In this document: piece by piece, positions 54,642-62,975 of the stretch
Layout of the letters: the number at the start of each line of letters is the position of its first letter
Position numbering within the stretch: the stretch's first letter is position 1
Assembly: GCF_016722925.1 (NCBI RefSeq)
Contig: NZ_JAEQNC010000010.1
Coordinates: 62,001-126,000, forward strand
Source: Phytoamicus setariae
GTDB lineage: Bacteria > Pseudomonadota > Alphaproteobacteria > Rhizobiales > Rhizobiaceae
Direction of reading: 5' to 3'
DNA: 64,000 bases
The notes under the pieces: model-generated
What the model saw: only the letters and a program-made list of their open reading frames with translations
Databases searched by the model: none
What the model was told of the DNA's origin: nothing
Position numbers and translations under genes: made by a program

Positions 54642-56084
54642 ATGTCTGATCGCGACAGCCAGCTTTGCGTGTTTCCAGCGTTTTTCCGCGTCGAGGGGAA
54701 AAGTGTTGCCGTGGTGGGCAATGGCGCCGAGGCTATTGCCAAGGTGCGGCTGCTGCTGAACACGCGCGCCTCGATCACGCTCATTTCGGATGCGCCGGAT
54801 GCCGCGCTCATGGCTCTTACCATTCAGAACGATGTGCGCCACATCGCGCGGCCTTTCGAGCCGGCGCTCATCGATGGCATGACCCTGGTGTTTGCAGCGA
54901 CTGGCGATCGCCTGCTTGACCGGTCCATCGTCGAGGTCGCCCGTATTCTCAGGATTCCGGCCAATGCGGTCGATCAGCCGGACCAATGCGATTTCCTGAC
55001 GCCCGCGATCGTTAATCGTGCGCCGGTTGCCGTTGCAATCGGCACGGAGGGTGCTGGCCCCGTGCTCGCACAGATGATCCGAGCCCAGATCGACCAGTTG
55101 CTTTCGCCGTCGCTAGGGCGGCTTGCCCGATTGGCAACGCTCTATCGCGACGCAGTCGACGCCATGTTGCCAAAAGGTGTGGTGCGCCGTGTCTTCTGGA
55201 GACGGTTCTTTTCGGGGCAGGTTGCCGACGCCGTCAATATCGGTCGCATGCATGATGCCGAGCGCGAAGCGACACGACTTCTCAACACAATCGGCGAGGC
55301 CAAGGGCCATGTCTGGCTTGTCGGGGCTGGTCCGGGCGCCGAGGATTTGCTGACGTTGCGCGCCCAGCGGGTGATGATGGAAGCTGACGTGATCGTCTTC
55401 GATGCACTTGTGCCACAGGAAATCGTCGATATGGGGCGCCGCGATGCTGACCGCATTTCCGTCGGCAAGCGCAAAGGGTGCCACTCCAAATCTCAGGACG
55501 AGATCAACGATCTGCTCGTTGAACTAGGCCGAGAAGGCAAGCGCGTTGTGCGGCTGAAATCGGGCGATCCACTCGTCTATGGCCGTGCTGCCGAGGAGAT
55601 GACCGCTCTTCGGAACGCTGGCATCACCTATGAAGTCGTTCCGGGCATCACATCGGCATTTGCTGCGGCCGCCGATTTCGAGTTGCCACTGACACTGCGC
55701 GGAGTCGCTTCCTCGCTGATCTTCACCACCGGCCACGATCTGACCGGGGATGTGCTTCCCGATTGGGCGAGCCTGGCGATTTCGGGTGCGACGATTGCGG
55801 TCTATATGGGCCGTACCGTCGCTGCGTCGGTGGCCGAACGACTGATTGCCGCGGGCCTGCCTGAGGAAACGACTGTGGCGGTCATCGAAAATGCCAGCCG
55901 CCGCGACAAGCGCATGCTGCATGGCGTGCTTGCCGACTTGCCAGGCCTTGAAACACGCGACGATCTCGCCGGACCGGTGATGGTGATCATCGGCGACGCG
56001 GTGGCAGGCGCCAATATTGACAATTCCGAGCCACTACTCTCCAGAGAGAAGAAAATGGCCGAGACTACCGGGAGCATGAAATGA
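54642..56084 (+). CDS. cysG: Siroheme synthase
   Basis: 480 aa: N-terminal precorrin-2 dehydrogenase/ferrochelatase half (VAVVGNGAEAIAKVRLLL) and C-terminal uroporphyrinogen-III methyltransferase half (VWLVGAGPGAEDLLTLRAQR; LKSGDPLVYGRAAEE; VVPGITSAFAAAA). It makes siroheme for the reductase encoded two genes on. The gene opens a sulfur-reduction operon; DUF2849 begins inside its stop codon (ATGA). Confidence 0.96.
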   Translation: MSDRDSQLCVFPAFFRVEGKSVAVVGNGAEAIAKVRLLLNTRASITLISDAPDAALMALTIQNDVRHIARPFEPALIDGMTLVFAATGDRLLDRSIVEVARILRIPANAVDQPDQCDFLTPAIVNRAPVAVAIGTEGAGPVLAQMIRAQIDQLLSPSLGRLARLATLYRDAVDAMLPKGVVRRVFWRRFFSGQVADAVNIGRMHDAEREATRLLNTIGEAKGHVWLVGAGPGAEDLLTLRAQRVMMEADVIVFDALVPQEIVDMGRRDADRISVGKRKGCHSKSQDEINDLLVELGREGKRVVRLKSGDPLVYGRAAEEMTALRNAGITYEVVPGITSAFAAAADFELPLTLRGVASSLIFTTGHDLTGDVLPDWASLAISGATIAVYMGRTVAASVAERLIAAGLPEETTVAVIENASRRDKRMLHGVLADLPGLETRDDLAGPVMVIIGDAVAGANIDNSEPLLSREKKMAETTGSMK

Positions 56085-56359
56085 CATTGCAGATCTTGAC
56101 CGCCAACCGGCTTTCAGACGGCATCTCCGTCTGGTATGACGTGGACGGTCTCTGGAACGAAAGCATTGCGCGTGCCGAAATCGCGCGCACCAAGGAGGAT
56201 GCCGCACGGCTGGAAAGTGTTGGCAAGCAGGCGTTTTCTGCCAATCTGGTTCTCGATGTCAACCTCATAGATGTTGAGGAAAACAATGGCTTTATTCGGC
56301 CGCTCAGGCTTCGCGAGCGCATTCGCGCCGAAGGGCCGACGATCGATTACGTGATTTGA
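56081..56359 (+). CDS. DUF2849 family protein
   Basis: 92 aa; family of small proteins that accompany siroheme-dependent sulfite reductase genes in alphaproteobacteria. Seen here: LTANRLSDGISVWYD and ENNGFIRPLRLRERIRAEGPT. No signal, no membrane segment. Likely an accessory factor of sulfite reduction; the 4-bp overlap with cysG implies translational coupling. Confidence 0.88.
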   Translation: MTLQILTANRLSDGISVWYDVDGLWNESIARAEIARTKEDAARLESVGKQAFSANLVLDVNLIDVEENNGFIRPLRLRERIRAEGPTIDYVI

Positions 56360-56406
56360 TAGCCGTCTGGCGACTGCGCAAATACTAGGGTTGAGGAAAG
56401 AGTAGA

Positions 56407-58077
56407 ATGTACCGTTACGATGAATTCGATCATGCCTTCGTGGCCGGCCGTGTGGCGCAGTTTCGCGACCAGGTCGAACGCCGCATGTCCGGCGAACTCG
56501 CCGAGGATGCGTTCCGCCCCCTGCGTCTGATGAATGGCGTCTACCTGCAGCTTCATGCCTATATGCTGCGCGTTGCCATCCCCTACGGCACGCTGAACTC
56601 GAAACAAATGCGGATGCTTGCCCATGTCGCGCGTAAGTATGACCGCGGCTATGGCCATTTCACCACGCGCCAGAACATCCAGTACAACTGGCCGCGCCTG
56701 GAAGACACCCCGGATATCCTGGACGAGCTTGCAAGCGTGGAAATGCATGCCATCCAGACGTCGGGCAATTGCATTCGCAACGTCACCGCCGATCATTTCG
56801 CCGGTGCCGCAGCCGATGAGGCGGCCGATCCGCGCCCTTACGCGGAAATCCTGCGTCAGTGGTCGTCTGTCCATCCGGAATTCACCTTCCTGCCGCGCAA
56901 GTTCAAGATCGCGGTGACGGGAGCGGAATCCGACCGTGCCGCAATCCAGGTTCACGATATCGGCCTGCACCTGAAGAAGAATGGCGAAGGTGAAATCGGC
57001 TTCGATGTCTATGTCGGCGGCGGCCAGGGCCGTACCCCGATGGTGGGCAAGAAGATCCGAGAATTCCTGCCGGAAGAGGACCTGCTGTCCTACATCACCG
57101 CGATCATGCGGGTTTACAATCTCTACGGCCGCCGCGACAACAAGTACAAGGCACGCATCAAGATCCTCGTCCATGAGACGGGCGTCGAGAAGTTGTCGGC
57201 CGAGATCGAGGCGGAGTTCGCCGAACTGAAGAACGGCGAACTCAAGCTGCCGGAAAAGGACGTTCAGGCAATCCAGGGCTATTTCGCTCTTCCTGACCTG
57301 CCACCGCGTGCGGAGGGCTGGGCAAGCCTGGCCGCCTGGAAGAAGGCCGATATCGATTTCGCTCGCTGGGTGGAGCAGAACGTCCAGCCGCACAAGCACC
57401 CCGATTACGGCATGGTGACCATTTCGCTGAAGCCGATCGGCGGCATTCCGGGCGATGCCAGTGACGCGCAGATGGATCTGGTTGCCGATCTTGCCGAGGA
57501 ATACGCCTTCGACGAAATCCGCATCAGCCACGAGCAGAACATCATCTTCCCGCATGTGGCGCTCGCTGACCTGGAGGCGCTTTATCGCGCGCTGAAGCCT
57601 GCAAATCTCGCCACCGCCAACTCCAATCTGATCACGGATATCATTGCCTGTCCCGGCCTGGACTACTGCGCGCTTGCCAATGCACGCTCCATTCCGGTGG
57701 CGCAGGAGATTTCCGAACGGTTCGGCTCTGCCGAGCGGCAGGCCGAAATCGGCGAGCTGAAGATCAAGATCTCGGGCTGCATCAATGCCTGCGGCCACCA
57801 CCATGTCGGCCATATCGGCCTGCTGGGCGTGGAAAAGAAGGGTGCCGAACTTTACCAGATCACGCTGGGCGGTTCTGCCGACAACAACACGTCGGTCGGC
57901 GAGATCATTGGCCGTGGCTTTGAACCGGAGAAGGTCACGGATGCCATCGAGACGGTGGTCGATACCTATCTCGGCCTTCGCTTGTCGCCCAAGGAAACCT
58001 TCCTCGAAGCCTATCGTCGCGTCGGCCAGCAGCCTTTCAAGGATGCGCTGTACGGCAACGCGGCTGAAGCGGCTTGA
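56407..58077 (+). CDS. cysI: Siroheme nitrite/sulfite reductase
   Basis: 556 aa with duplicated ferredoxin-like halves. The first siroheme-binding block is TTRQNIQYNWPRLED; cluster ligands are in ACPGLDYC-like IACPGLDYCAL and SGCINACGHHHVGHIGLLG (C-x3-C). The context (cysG, DUF2849, DUF934, fpr) indicates sulfite reduction to sulfide, probably from ferredoxin or NADPH via Fpr. It is followed by DUF934 after 17 bp. Confidence 0.95.
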   Translation: MYRYDEFDHAFVAGRVAQFRDQVERRMSGELAEDAFRPLRLMNGVYLQLHAYMLRVAIPYGTLNSKQMRMLAHVARKYDRGYGHFTTRQNIQYNWPRLEDTPDILDELASVEMHAIQTSGNCIRNVTADHFAGAAADEAADPRPYAEILRQWSSVHPEFTFLPRKFKIAVTGAESDRAAIQVHDIGLHLKKNGEGEIGFDVYVGGGQGRTPMVGKKIREFLPEEDLLSYITAIMRVYNLYGRRDNKYKARIKILVHETGVEKLSAEIEAEFAELKNGELKLPEKDVQAIQGYFALPDLPPRAEGWASLAAWKKADIDFARWVEQNVQPHKHPDYGMVTISLKPIGGIPGDASDAQMDLVADLAEEYAFDEIRISHEQNIIFPHVALADLEALYRALKPANLATANSNLITDIIACPGLDYCALANARSIPVAQEISERFGSAERQAEIGELKIKISGCINACGHHHVGHIGLLGVEKKGAELYQITLGGSADNNTSVGEIIGRGFEPEKVTDAIETVVDTYLGLRLSPKETFLEAYRRVGQQPFKDALYGNAAEAA

Positions 58078-58094
58078 GATATAAGGACCCGACA

Positions 58095-58592
58095 ATGACA
58101 AGAATTTGGAACGAAGCCGGCTTTCAGAGCGATGATCCCTGGGTGATCGAAACTGAGGAAACAAAGGCCGGCAACAACGAGAAGCCGATCCTGCCGCTGG
58201 CTACATTTCTGGAAAAGGCCGAAGCCGGCGAGACGAATCTCGGCGTGCTGATCCTTCCGGCTGACAATGTCAGGGCGCTGGCGCCGTATCTCGATCGCAT
58301 TGCGCTGGTCGCGGTTTCCTTTCCGGCTTTCAACGATGGCCGCTCCTTCAGCCATGCCTCGCTGCTGCGGGAGCGGCTCGGCTTCGAAGGCGAAATCCGG
58401 GCGGTCGGCGATGTGCTGATCGATCCCATTCCACTGATGCTACGGTGTGGCATATCGAGCTTCGCTGTTACCAATGCGACTGCATTGAAGCGGCTGGAAG
58501 AGGGCAAGCTGCCGGGAATCGACAATCACTACCAGCCGACGGCGCGCGCCTCGACGGACGCAAAGTCGTATAGCTGGAGACGGGTTTCCTAA
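58095..58592 (+). CDS. DUF934 family protein
   Basis: 165 aa; typical partner of sulfite reductase genes. It shows RIWNEAGFQSDDPW at the start, IRAVGDVLIDPIPLMLRCGISSF and HYQPTARASTDAKSYSWR at the end. Function unproven, perhaps an oxidoreductase-associated factor. It shares the operon with cysG and cysI. Confidence 0.9.
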   Translation: MTRIWNEAGFQSDDPWVIETEETKAGNNEKPILPLATFLEKAEAGETNLGVLILPADNVRALAPYLDRIALVAVSFPAFNDGRSFSHASLLRERLGFEGEIRAVGDVLIDPIPLMLRCGISSFAVTNATALKRLEEGKLPGIDNHYQPTARASTDAKSYSWRRVS

Positions 58593-58611
58593 AGTCTTCT
58601 AATAACTTGAC

Positions 58612-58640
58612 GCTCATCCGGTGGAGTTGGCCGGATGAGC
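58612..58640 (+). terminator. Perfect hairpin after the sulfite-reduction operon
   Basis: GCTCATCCGG (58612-58621) pairs with CCGGATGAGC (58631-58640) around a 9-nt loop, without T-run. It probably ends or processes the transcript. Confidence 0.6.
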
Positions 58641-58851
58641 GAAATGAACCGCCGCGGCCAATAACGTTCGTACACAAACAAAATGCTGGAATCATCGTGC
58701 CTGCGGGTGTATATTTGCCGCATGGTTTTTCCGGAGATTCAAAAGCATATTCCGCCTGGCTTTTGACGGTTAGAAACCGATACCTTCAACATCGGCTTCA
58801 TTTGTAATATCTGCCTAGAGCATACCCGGACTTCCGAAGGATCAGGACCTT

Positions 58852-59664
58852 ATGAACGCGCCCGCTTTGAACAAAGATATCGCCAATGCAGTTCCGGCCG
58901 GAGTCTATGCCGAAACGGTGACTGCCGTGCAGCATTACACCGATCGGCTTTTCCGCTTCCGGATGACGCGTCCGGCGGAGTTTCGTTTCCGTTCGGGTGA
59001 ATTTGCGATGATCGGCCTGATGATCGACGGCAAGCCGCTCTATCGCGCTTATTCGGTCGCAAGCCCGGCCTGGGACGACGAACTTGAATTCTTCTCGATC
59101 AAGGTTCCTGACGGCCCGTTGACCAGCCATTTGCAGAACCTCAAGGTGGGCGACACCGTGCTGATGCGCAAGAAGCCGACCGGCACGCTGGTCAACGATG
59201 CGCTCGTACCTGGCAAACGGCTCTATATGTTCTCGACCGGCACTGGCATCGCACCTTTCGCGAGCCTGATCCGCGATCCGGAAACTTATGAGAAGTTCGA
59301 CGACGTCATCCTTTGCCATACCTGCCGTGAAGTGTCCGAGCTGAAATACGGCTTCGATCTCATCGATGAGATCCGCAATCACGAGTTCCTGGCAGAAGTC
59401 GTCGGCGACAAGCTGAAGCACTATGCGACGGTGACGCGCGAGGACTACCCGTTCAAGGGCCGGATTACCGACCTCATGCGCAGCGGCAAGCTCTATTCCG
59501 ATCTCGGCGTTCCGCCGCTCGACGTGGCTGTTGATCGCGGCATGATCTGCGGTTCTGCGGCGATGCTGAAGGAAACCAAGCAGATTCTCATCGATGCTGG
59601 CCTGAATGAAGGCTCCAACAACAAGCCGGGCGAATTCGTCATCGAGCGCGCTTTCGTCGACTGA
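58852..59664 (+). CDS. fpr: Ferredoxin--NADP+ reductase
   Basis: 270 aa plant-type-fold FNR of the bacterial FPR class: FAD motif RAYSVASP (R-x-Y-S), NADPH motif FSTGTGIAPFASLIRDPE, and C terminus GEFVIERAFVD. It transfers electrons between NADPH and ferredoxin or flavodoxin, possibly supplying the sulfite reductase nearby. Its TGA overlaps the ATG of the next gene by one base. No SoxR site recognised upstream. Confidence 0.95.
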   Translation: MNAPALNKDIANAVPAGVYAETVTAVQHYTDRLFRFRMTRPAEFRFRSGEFAMIGLMIDGKPLYRAYSVASPAWDDELEFFSIKVPDGPLTSHLQNLKVGDTVLMRKKPTGTLVNDALVPGKRLYMFSTGTGIAPFASLIRDPETYEKFDDVILCHTCREVSELKYGFDLIDEIRNHEFLAEVVGDKLKHYATVTREDYPFKGRITDLMRSGKLYSDLGVPPLDVAVDRGMICGSAAMLKETKQILIDAGLNEGSNNKPGEFVIERAFVD

Positions 59665-60332
59665 TGAAAGCGGATGTGGCTTCCGGTCCGGAGATTTGCG
59701 AAGCCGTGATCATCGGCGCTGGTCCCGCAGGACTCTGGGCCGCGTTTCAGCTCGGCATCCACGGCGTCAAATCCGTGGTTATCGATAGCAATGACAAGGT
59801 GGGCGGCCAATGTGCCGCCCTTTATGCTGACAAGCCCATCTTTGATCTACCCGGCTATGCCTCTCTGGATGCAGGCGATGTCGGCCCGGCGATCACTGCG
59901 CAAGCTGCCCGGTTCGAGCCGACATACAGGCTGGGCAAATGCGTCATTGCAGTTGGCGAGCAGCCCGATGGACTGCTTGTCGAGATGGCAAGCGGCGAAA
60001 AACTTCGTGCACCTTATGTGATCGTCGCCACAGGGCTCGGGCCGTTTTCGGCCGGTGATCAGTCTTTTTCGCTGCAATTGCCGGAAAATGTCATTTGTAG
60101 CGATGGTCACCTTCTGGTGACGCAGGATACATTCCAGACGGGATGTGAAAATCTCTACGCCATCGGCGATGCCGTCACTTACCCTGGCAAGTTATGCCTG
60201 CTGGTTTCGGCTTTTCACGAGGCGGCGCTGATGGCCTTTTCGATCCGCAAGCGGCGGGCAGGGGGCAAGCGGACGGTACTGGCCTATTCGTCGACGTCAC
60301 CCGCCCTGAAGTCGCTCTTTACCGATGACTGA
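59664..60332 (+). CDS. TrxR-like ferredoxin-NADP reductase homologue lacking the NADPH-binding domain
   Basis: 222 aa; the family is normally about 340. The N-terminal FAD part is intact: GAGPAG (18-23), GGQCAALYADKPIFDLPGY (47-65) and ATG (122-124). About 18 residues later it runs directly into the C-terminal FAD part: YAIGDAVTYPGKLCLL (165-180) and FHEAALMAF. The NADPH-binding module that lies between these in TrxR-like FNRs is missing, and the sequence is in frame without a frameshift. It can probably bind FAD but not NADPH in the usual way. The start codon overlaps the fpr stop, indicating coupling. The 3' end overlaps the convergent GntR gene by 36 bp. Confidence 0.88.
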   Translation: MKADVASGPEICEAVIIGAGPAGLWAAFQLGIHGVKSVVIDSNDKVGGQCAALYADKPIFDLPGYASLDAGDVGPAITAQAARFEPTYRLGKCVIAVGEQPDGLLVEMASGEKLRAPYVIVATGLGPFSAGDQSFSLQLPENVICSDGHLLVTQDTFQTGCENLYAIGDAVTYPGKLCLLVSAFHEAALMAFSIRKRRAGGKRTVLAYSSTSPALKSLFTDD

Positions 60333-60965
60333 AGTCGTGCCGGCATAGTCAATCAAGCCGTCGACCAGTGCAGCCATGGTCTTTTCCGCCTGCGCCGCAT
60401 CGCCGTTGAGAAGCGCCCGTATGACCCGCACATGCAAATCCACCGAGAGTTCCAGCAATTGCCTCGTTGCGCTGTGGAACCAGAAGCGGCGCGAATGCGT
60501 CTGGAGAGTCGCCAGCGCCTGGGTGATGAAGGGATTGGGGCAGGTCGCCTCCACGATCTCATCGAAGTGCCGATCGGCAGCAAGGTAGCCTTCACTGTCC
60601 CCGGTGATCGAACATTCGGTCATGGTTTTGGCACAGTCGATCAGCCGCTTGCGATATGTGGGAGAAATATTGCCTGCCATCAGCCGGGTGGCCAGCGGCT
60701 CCAGCTGGCGCCGGGCTTCCAGCACCATTGCCTGCTGGGTGGGATTGAGCGGTGTGATCTGCAGGCCGGCCCGCGGTCGCACTTGCATGAGACCCTGCCA
60801 TTCCAGCTTCTGGATTGCCTCGCGCACAGGCGTCCGTCCGTAACCGGCAAGCGCGATCAGCTGTTTTTCTGTGACTACAGAACCCGGTGCGAGCTTCGAT
60901 GTCACGATCAGCTTTTCGAGTTCGAAGTAGGCAAGGCGGCTTTGGGATTCCGGCGTGGCGCGCAT
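60297..60965 (-). CDS. GntR-family (FadR/FCD type) transcriptional regulator
   Basis: 222 aa: N-terminal winged helix (YFELEKLIVTSKLAPGSVVTE; GRTPVREAIQKLEWQGL) and an all-helical FCD ligand domain (ADRHFDEIVEATCPNPFITQ with the metal-binding D/H pattern). Effector unknown, usually an acid metabolite. Two identical palindromes upstream suggest autoregulation. It overlaps the flavoprotein gene tail-to-tail. Confidence 0.92.
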   Translation of the reverse strand: MRATPESQSRLAYFELEKLIVTSKLAPGSVVTEKQLIALAGYGRTPVREAIQKLEWQGLMQVRPRAGLQITPLNPTQQAMVLEARRQLEPLATRLMAGNISPTYRKRLIDCAKTMTECSITGDSEGYLAADRHFDEIVEATCPNPFITQALATLQTHSRRFWFHSATRQLLELSVDLHVRVIRALLNGDAAQAEKTMAALVDGLIDYAGTTSVIGKERLQGG

Positions 60966-60978
60966 TGTGTGTCCGATT

Positions 60979-61034
60979 TGATATATCAGATCCTGGCACC
61001 CTGCAGAAAAGATGTCAATTCCACTGATATATCA
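60979..61034. promoter_or_regulatory. Two TGATATATCA operator candidates
   Basis: The same perfect 10-bp palindrome occurs at 60979-60988 and 61025-61034, centres 46 bp apart, immediately upstream of the GntR gene. Palindromes of the form TGAT(N)ATCA are typical sites of FadR/VanR-type GntR regulators. Confidence 0.6.
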
Positions 61035-61145
61035 CGTCGTTTCGGTCCGAAATGGGATATTATTCCTATTGCAAGGGCGAGAGTGAGCCTAGATGACGTG
61101 TACACGCCAAGGAAAGGGAGCTCTCGGAAAGGATCCCAGGGTCAG

Positions 61146-61919
61146 CTAATCGACGAATTGCTCTGCGAGGATGCGATCAGACCATGAATGATCCGGGTCG
61201 GAGAGAAGTCGTGCGGTGCTGCCTTCGGATTGGGTGATGGTAACTTCCACGATCGATTTGACTTCGTTGTGATCGGCAACCGCGTTTACCGGGCGCTTCT
61301 CCGGCTCCAGGACGAATATCTCGACCTTCAGGCGGTCAGGCAGCAGCGCGCCACGCCAGCGGCGGGGTCGAAACGGGCTGACCGGCGTCATCGCCAGCAG
61401 AGGCGCTTCGAGCGGCAGAATTGGTCCATGCGCCGAAAAATTGTAGGCAGTCGATCCAGCGGGCGTCGACAGCAGCAGCCCGTCGCAGATCAATTCTGCG
61501 AGACGCGTGTGGCCGTCTACCACGACCTTGAGCTTGGCGGCCTGATAAGACTGCCGAAACAGCGACACTTCATTGATCGCATAGGCGATGGCCCGGTTGC
61601 CCTCGGCATCCAGCGTCTGCATCTTCAGCGGGCGAATGGCGTTTTCCACCGCATGCGCAACGCGCTTGGCGATATCTCCGGTCGAGTATTTGTTCATCAG
61701 GAAGCCGACCGAGCCCCTGTTCATCCCATAGACGAGCTTGCCGGTGTTCATCGTCTCATGCAGGGTTTGCAGCATGAAGCCGTCGCCGCCGAGTGCGACA
61801 ATGACGTCGGCTTCTTCGGTCGGCACGTTGCCGTAAAGGCTCTCCATTTCGGCCAGTGCGACCTGTGCTTCGTTTGCAGACGAGGCCACAAAGGCAAGTT
61901 TTTTGAACTGTCGCGGCAT
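61146..61919 (-). CDS. nadK: NAD kinase
   Basis: 257 aa: ATP/NAD site LGGDGFML, the conserved GMNRGSVGFL, and STPAGSTAYNFSAHGPI. Phosphorylates NAD+ to NADP+. ATG 61919 (MPRQFKKLAF) fits the family; the longer frame to 62072 runs into the cobF promoter region. Confidence 0.95.
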   Translation of the reverse strand: MPRQFKKLAFVASSANEAQVALAEMESLYGNVPTEEADVIVALGGDGFMLQTLHETMNTGKLVYGMNRGSVGFLMNKYSTGDIAKRVAHAVENAIRPLKMQTLDAEGNRAIAYAINEVSLFRQSYQAAKLKVVVDGHTRLAELICDGLLLSTPAGSTAYNFSAHGPILPLEAPLLAMTPVSPFRPRRWRGALLPDRLKVEIFVLEPEKRPVNAVADHNEVKSIVEVTITQSEGSTARLLSDPDHSWSDRILAEQFVD

Positions 61920-62121
61920 GGCACTCAATCGCAGTTGGGGAAACGGGATATTGCTATAGCAAAAGCGGGAGCTCCAGAAGAGCCTGTTTCTTCCATGTTT
62001 GCAATACCATATGGCATCCAGCGCCTTTTGTTTGCCTGTCTTGACGCCCAATGGCGCTGGGAGCATAGGCATGTCTCATGCGCGCCTGCTAAGTACGCAT
62101 TCTGCAAGACTGGAGGGAAGC

Positions 62122-62892
62122 ATGCGTGAAATCCTGATCGTGGGCATTGGCTCAGGCAATCCGGAACATATGACCATTCAGGCGATCAACGCGCTGAACA
62201 AGGCCGATGTGCTGTTCATTCCCACGAAGGGCGCAAAAAAGGTCGAACTTGCTGACGTCCGGCGCGACATCATCCGGCGCTATGTTACCAATCCTCAGAG
62301 CCGGACCGTCGAATATGCGGTTCCGGAGCGCAGGTCCTCTGATCCGTCCTATATGCGCAGCGTCGATGAATGGCACGCAGCAATCACCCGCATCTATGAG
62401 GAACTGTTCCTGTCCGAACTCGGGGAGGATGGCATCGGTGCGTTTCTGGTTTGGGGTGACCCGATGCTTTACGACAGCACCATCCGTATTATCGAGCGGG
62501 TGACAGCCGCCGGGCGGGTCGCATTCGATTACTCGGTGATTCCCGGCATTACCAGCCTGCAGGCCCTCTGCGCTTCCCACCGCATTCCGCTCAATCTCGT
62601 GGGAAAGCCGGTGGAAATCACCACTGGCAGACGGGTTTCGCAGTCATTTCCGCTGGCGAGCGAAACCAGCGCGGTCATGCTCGATGGCGAGCAGGCATTT
62701 GCGAAGATAGATGATCCGGATGCGATGATTTACTGGGGCGCCTATCTCGGCACGGTGGACGAGATCGTCATCTCCGGCCGCCTCGATGACAAGAAAGACG
62801 AGATCCTCGCCACCCGTGCTGCTGCACGCGAACGCCATGGATGGATCATGGACATCTATCTGCTGCGCAAGGGCGCAGATTTCGAACAATAG
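62122..62892 (+). CDS. cobF: Precorrin-6A synthase (deacetylating)
   Basis: 256 aa SAM-dependent methyltransferase of the tetrapyrrole methylase family: ILIVGIGSGNPEHMT at the N terminus, FLVWGDPMLYDST and VIPGITSLQAL. It methylates C-1 and removes the acetyl group in aerobic cobalamin synthesis. The GGAGGGAAG ribosome site is strong. It stands apart from nadK (divergent) and 83 bp upstream of cobG. No cobalamin riboswitch was recognised upstream. Confidence 0.93.
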   Translation: MREILIVGIGSGNPEHMTIQAINALNKADVLFIPTKGAKKVELADVRRDIIRRYVTNPQSRTVEYAVPERRSSDPSYMRSVDEWHAAITRIYEELFLSELGEDGIGAFLVWGDPMLYDSTIRIIERVTAAGRVAFDYSVIPGITSLQALCASHRIPLNLVGKPVEITTGRRVSQSFPLASETSAVMLDGEQAFAKIDDPDAMIYWGAYLGTVDEIVISGRLDDKKDEILATRAAARERHGWIMDIYLLRKGADFEQ

Positions 62893-62975
62893 GGCCATGA
62901 TTTGACCGGGCGCAAGGCAAAGTCTTGCCCGGCATCGCAAAACGTCTCTAAGATTTCTGCCTGATTGGAACGACC

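Noticed and set aside
61920-62121. Possible cobalamin riboswitch before cobF (and before nrdJ)
   Set aside because: No B12-box (AGxCxGGAGACCTGCC-like) sequence could be found in either leader.
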